DNA of 8,195 nucleotides, from contig QHTS01000024.1 in NCBI GenBank assembly GCA_003220905.1, positions 1-8,195 of the forward strand. The letters are read 5' to 3'. Of the stretch, positions 6,180 to 8,195 are shown in pieces. The notes under the pieces are model-generated. The model was not told where the DNA came from and made no database searches. It worked only from the letters and a program-made list of their open reading frames with translations. The position numbers and the translations under genes were made by a program. Within the stretch, counting starts at the first letter, position 1; every line of letters begins with the position of its first letter. The DNA is from Gemmatimonadota bacterium (GTDB taxonomy: Bacteria; Gemmatimonadota; Gemmatimonadetes; Gemmatimonadales; GWC2-71-9).

Positions 6180-7570
6180 GGCAGCTCCTCCTCGGTCTCG
6201 CTGTTCTCTCCCTCGGTGCGACCGTCCGACCGTCCGACGCCCAAGACACCTCCGCCATCGATCGCGGAGTCCGCATCGGCATCATTTACCGGCCCGGGGT
6301 GCGCCCGGGCATGGTCGTGTTGCCGGTGCACGCGCCGGCGCTCGATTCGATGCGCACCATCGTGTCGCGCGATCTCGACTACAGCGACCGCTTCGAGCTG
6401 ATCACGCTGCCCGGGGGTGACTCGATCCGTGTCACGACCGCGGCACCCGGCGCCCGCCCTCCGGCCGCAGGCGGCGCGGGGCGGGGGACCGGGGGCGGAG
6501 GCGCAGCGGCCGCGACCACGCTCAACTATCCGTTGTACCAGGCGCTCGGCGCCGACTTCGCCGTCGCCGTCACGCCGGCGCCGGGCGATACCACGATCGT
6601 CACCGTGCACGACGTGGCGGCAGGCGGCGTGCGGCGGGAGCTCCGTGCGCGCCTGCCGGCGCTCAAGGACCCCGGGTTTCGCCTGGTGGTCCATCAGCTC
6701 GCCGACCGCGTCCTCGAAGCGGCGCTCGGCGTGGGCGGCACCGCCGCCACGCGCGTGCTGTTCGTGCTGGACGGCAAGGTATACACGATCGATCAGGACG
6801 GCGCCGACCAGAGGCTCGTGTCCTCGAGCGATCACCAGGCGATGTCGCCCGCGTGGGCCGCGGACGGTCGTCGCTTCGCGTACATGGAGTTTTGGCAGGG
6901 TCACGGGAGGCTGTTCGTTCAGGAGGTCGCGAGCGGCAAGCGCGCACCCGTCGCCACCACGGGCCAGGCACTCGACTTCACGCCGGCGTTCTCGCCCGAC
7001 GGCAAGACGCTCGCGTTCAGCCGCGCGACCGAGGAAGGCACCGACCTCTATACGGTGAACATCAAGGACGACTGCTGCTTACAGCGCTTGACCGTGGGGC
7101 GCTTTTACGACAACTTGTCACCGACCTACAGTCCCGACGGCCGGCGGATCGCGTTCGTGTCGACGCGAGCCGGGCTGCCGCAGATCTACGCGATGGCGGC
7201 GGACGGGACGGACCAGCAGCTCTTCGCGCCGTTCGACTACGGTGCCACCGGTTCGTCCAACGCGCCGGAGTGGTCGCCCGACGGCCAGACGGTCGCCTTC
7301 CACCGCGACGTGGGCGGCACCTTGCAGGTGTTTGTCCTCGATGTGCGGACGCGCGCGGTGCGGCAGCTCACCTCGGTCGGGCGGAACGAAGATCCAACCT
7401 GGGCACCCGACAGCCGTCATATGGCTTTTGTGTCGGATCGTTCGGGGTATCGGCAGCTCTGGATCATCGATGTGGAAACCGGCCGCATCCGCCCGCTGCT
7501 GCAGAAAAGCGGCGCGCGCCTGCCGGCCTGGTCTCCGCGGTTGCCGGAGACCGCATCGTCGACCCCTTGA
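6176..7570 (+). CDS. tolB: Tol-Pal system beta-propeller protein TolB
   Basis: A 464-residue periplasmic protein that binds Pal and the TolA C-terminus and regulates Pal's access to peptidoglycan. A signal peptide (RQLLLGLAVLSLGATVRPSDA, cleavage near residue 22 before QD) is followed by the TolB N-terminal domain (about 25-190: GVRIGI, VVLPV, TIVSRDLDYSDRFEL, LYQALGADFAV, DVAAGGV). A six-bladed propeller follows, with PD40 blade motifs at SPAWAADGRRFAYM (224-237), TPAFSPDGKTLAFS (269-282), SPTYSPDGRRIAFVS (315-329), APEWSPDGQTVAFH (363-376), DPTWAPDSRHMAFVS (406-420) and PAWSP (450-454). A Gly/Ala/Pro-rich low-complexity insert (91-115) interrupts the N-terminal domain. Two adjacent cysteines (300-301) are the only ones. 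The GTG start overlaps the preceding stop by 4 bp (GTGA), with GGGAAG at 6165-6170; the frame is open further upstream, but that extension lacks a signal peptide and lies inside the previous gene. Confidence 0.96.
   Translation: MRQLLLGLAVLSLGATVRPSDAQDTSAIDRGVRIGIIYRPGVRPGMVVLPVHAPALDSMRTIVSRDLDYSDRFELITLPGGDSIRVTTAAPGARPPAAGGAGRGTGGGGAAAATTLNYPLYQALGADFAVAVTPAPGDTTIVTVHDVAAGGVRRELRARLPALKDPGFRLVVHQLADRVLEAALGVGGTAATRVLFVLDGKVYTIDQDGADQRLVSSSDHQAMSPAWAADGRRFAYMEFWQGHGRLFVQEVASGKRAPVATTGQALDFTPAFSPDGKTLAFSRATEEGTDLYTVNIKDDCCLQRLTVGRFYDNLSPTYSPDGRRIAFVSTRAGLPQIYAMAADGTDQQLFAPFDYGATGSSNAPEWSPDGQTVAFHRDVGGTLQVFVLDVRTRAVRQLTSVGRNEDPTWAPDSRHMAFVSDRSGYRQLWIIDVETGRIRPLLQKSGARLPAWSPRLPETASSTP
6219..6238 (+). 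repeat. 8-bp tandem repeat, 2.5 copies, in tolB signal codons
   Basis: CGACCGTC occurs at 6219-6226 and 6227-6234, followed by a half copy CGAC at 6235-6238. The unit is not a multiple of three, so gain or loss of one copy would shift the tolB frame near residue 15-20. It is short and may be chance. Confidence 0.45.
7530..7552. repeat. 8-bp inverted repeat at the 3' end of tolB
   Basis: GGTCTCCG (7530-7537) pairs perfectly with CGGAGACC (7545-7552) across a 7-nt loop. It lies in the last tolB codons, 39 nt before the pal ATG. No T-run follows, so it is not a standard terminator. It could be a processing or stability element between tolB and pal, or chance in GC-rich DNA. Confidence 0.5.
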
Positions 7571-7574
7571 AATC

Positions 7575-7582
7575 GGAGAGGA
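7575..7582 (+). promoter_or_regulatory. Ribosome binding site of pal
   Basis: GGAGAGGA lies 9 nt before the pal ATG at 7592. The 21-bp tolB-pal gap is the longest in the window and more AT-rich than its surroundings, which suits independent, efficient initiation of an abundant lipoprotein. Confidence 0.65.
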
Positions 7583-7591
7583 CTTTAACCG

Positions 7592-8195
7592 ATGAAACGC
7601 CTACCCTTGCTCCTGCTGAGCGGTCTCGCCGTGGCGGCCATGGCCGCGTGCGGCGGCAAGAAGCCGGAGACGACGCCCGCGCCGCAAACCGCGAACGCGG
7701 ACTCGGCCGCGGAGGCTCAGCGGTTGGAGGACGAACGCCGGGCCCGTGAGGCGGCCGAGGCCCAGGCGCGCGAGGAAGCCGAGCGGGAGCGCCAGCGGCG
7801 GATCGCCGATTCGCTCGCGGCGATCGGCAAGTCGACGGAGGCGGTGCGGACCCTCCTGGCGACGATGATCCACTTCGATTACGACAAGGCGCTCATCCGC
7901 GGTGGGGACGCCGGAGTCCTGGACCAGAAGGTGGCGATCCTCCAGGCGAACCCGGCGCTGCGTATTCGCATCAGCGGCCATTGCGACGAGCGTGGGTCCG
8001 ACGAATACAACCTGGCCCTCGGCAACCGGCGCGCGACGGCGGCCAAGCAGTACGTCGTCAGTCACGGCATCGATGGCGGCCGCATCGAGACCGTGTCGTA
8101 CGGCGAGGAGCGGCCGCTCGCCTCCGGACACGACGAGGACGCGTGGGCGCAGAATCGCCGGGACGAGTTCGAGATTCTCTCCGGCGGCGAGAGCC
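7592..8195 (+). CDS. pal: Peptidoglycan-associated lipoprotein Pal (3' end cut by window)
   Basis: An outer-membrane lipoprotein that anchors the membrane to peptidoglycan and is the cargo of the Tol machine. 201 codons are present; no stop is reached, but the domain is nearly complete, so only a few residues are missing. A lipoprotein signal (MKRLPLLLLSGLAVAAMAAC) has its lipobox at M17-A-A-Cys20, followed by Gly-Gly. After a short Pro/Thr/Ala linker comes a strongly charged Glu/Arg/Ala heptad-like stretch (39-78), predicted helix or coiled coil, longer than the tether of E. coli Pal. The OmpA-like domain begins at IHFDYDKALI (93-102). It continues with ISGHCDERGSDEYNLALGNR (127-146) and VSYGEERPL (168-176), and reaches NRRDEFEI (188-195). 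Asp132 and Arg147, 15 residues apart, match the diaminopimelate-binding pair of OmpA-like domains. Start supported by the site at 7575-7582. Whether a CpoB/YbgF gene follows cannot be seen. Confidence 0.95.
   Translation, partial: MKRLPLLLLSGLAVAAMAACGGKKPETTPAPQTANADSAAEAQRLEDERRAREAAEAQAREEAERERQRRIADSLAAIGKSTEAVRTLLATMIHFDYDKALIRGGDAGVLDQKVAILQANPALRIRISGHCDERGSDEYNLALGNRRATAAKQYVVSHGIDGGRIETVSYGEERPLASGHDEDAWAQNRRDEFEILSGGES

Noticed and set aside
6292..6310. GCCCGGG / CCCGGGC inverted repeat early in tolB
   Set aside because: A 7-bp stem of pure G and C created by two nearby Arg-Pro-Gly codon sets; expected by chance here.
7567..7590. Possible promoter in the tolB-pal gap (TTGAAA with a downstream TTTAAC)
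   Set aside because: The spacing between the two boxes is about 11 nt, too short for a sigma-70-type promoter, and a correctly spaced -10 would fall on the pal start codon.

Overview
This is a GC-rich window, with third codon positions almost always G or C, from a Gram-negative bacterium. A complete Tol-Pal set (TolQ, TolR, a TonB/TolA-like transducer, TolB, Pal lipoprotein) and a LysM protein with a signal peptide indicate a two-membrane envelope. A glutamyl-tRNA reductase shows that tetrapyrroles are made by the C5 pathway, which argues against an alphaproteobacterium. The gene order, protein style (Pal with GHCDERG, TonB-like TolA, LysM protein) and composition fit Gemmatimonadota or a related phylum. 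That assignment is an inference from memory, not a measurement.

Layout, all on the + strand: (1) 15-1286, secreted LysM protein; (2) 1297-2124, eight-helix HemX/CcsA-like membrane protein; (3) 2136-3398, hemA; (4) 3388-4332, NAD-dependent sugar-nucleotide epimerase; (5) 4337-5056, tolQ; (6) 5056-5496, tolR; (7) 5493-6179, TonB/TolA-like transducer; (8) 6176-7570, tolB; (9) 7592 to the window end, pal, which lacks only its last codons. The genes are packed head to tail. The largest gap is 21 bp and four junctions overlap (11, 1, 4 and 4 bp). Four of the nine genes use GTG starts (hemX, tolQ, tolA, tolB). No stretch of 300 bases lacks a gene. I see no promoter, factor-independent terminator, tRNA, rRNA, CRISPR array or mobile element. 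The window reads as one polycistronic unit that probably begins upstream and continues downstream.

Functionally, the first part joins a cell-wall-binding protein to the HemX-HemA pair, the entry point of heme synthesis. HemX proteins are known to restrain HemA level in Bacillus. The second part is the proton-driven Tol-Pal machine: TolQ/TolR form the inner-membrane motor, the TonB-like protein spans outward, and TolB and Pal dock to the outer membrane and peptidoglycan. The epimerase sits between the two parts and probably supplies an activated sugar for surface polysaccharide.

I did not find a clearly new system. The most unusual points are: a perfect 14-bp inverted repeat inside the signal-peptide codons of the LysM gene; a HemX/CcsA-like protein without the heme-handling WWD motif or the terminal His; a short Pro-rich TolA paired with a Pal that has a long charged helical linker; and a G-rich, quadruplex-capable run just after the tolR start codon.
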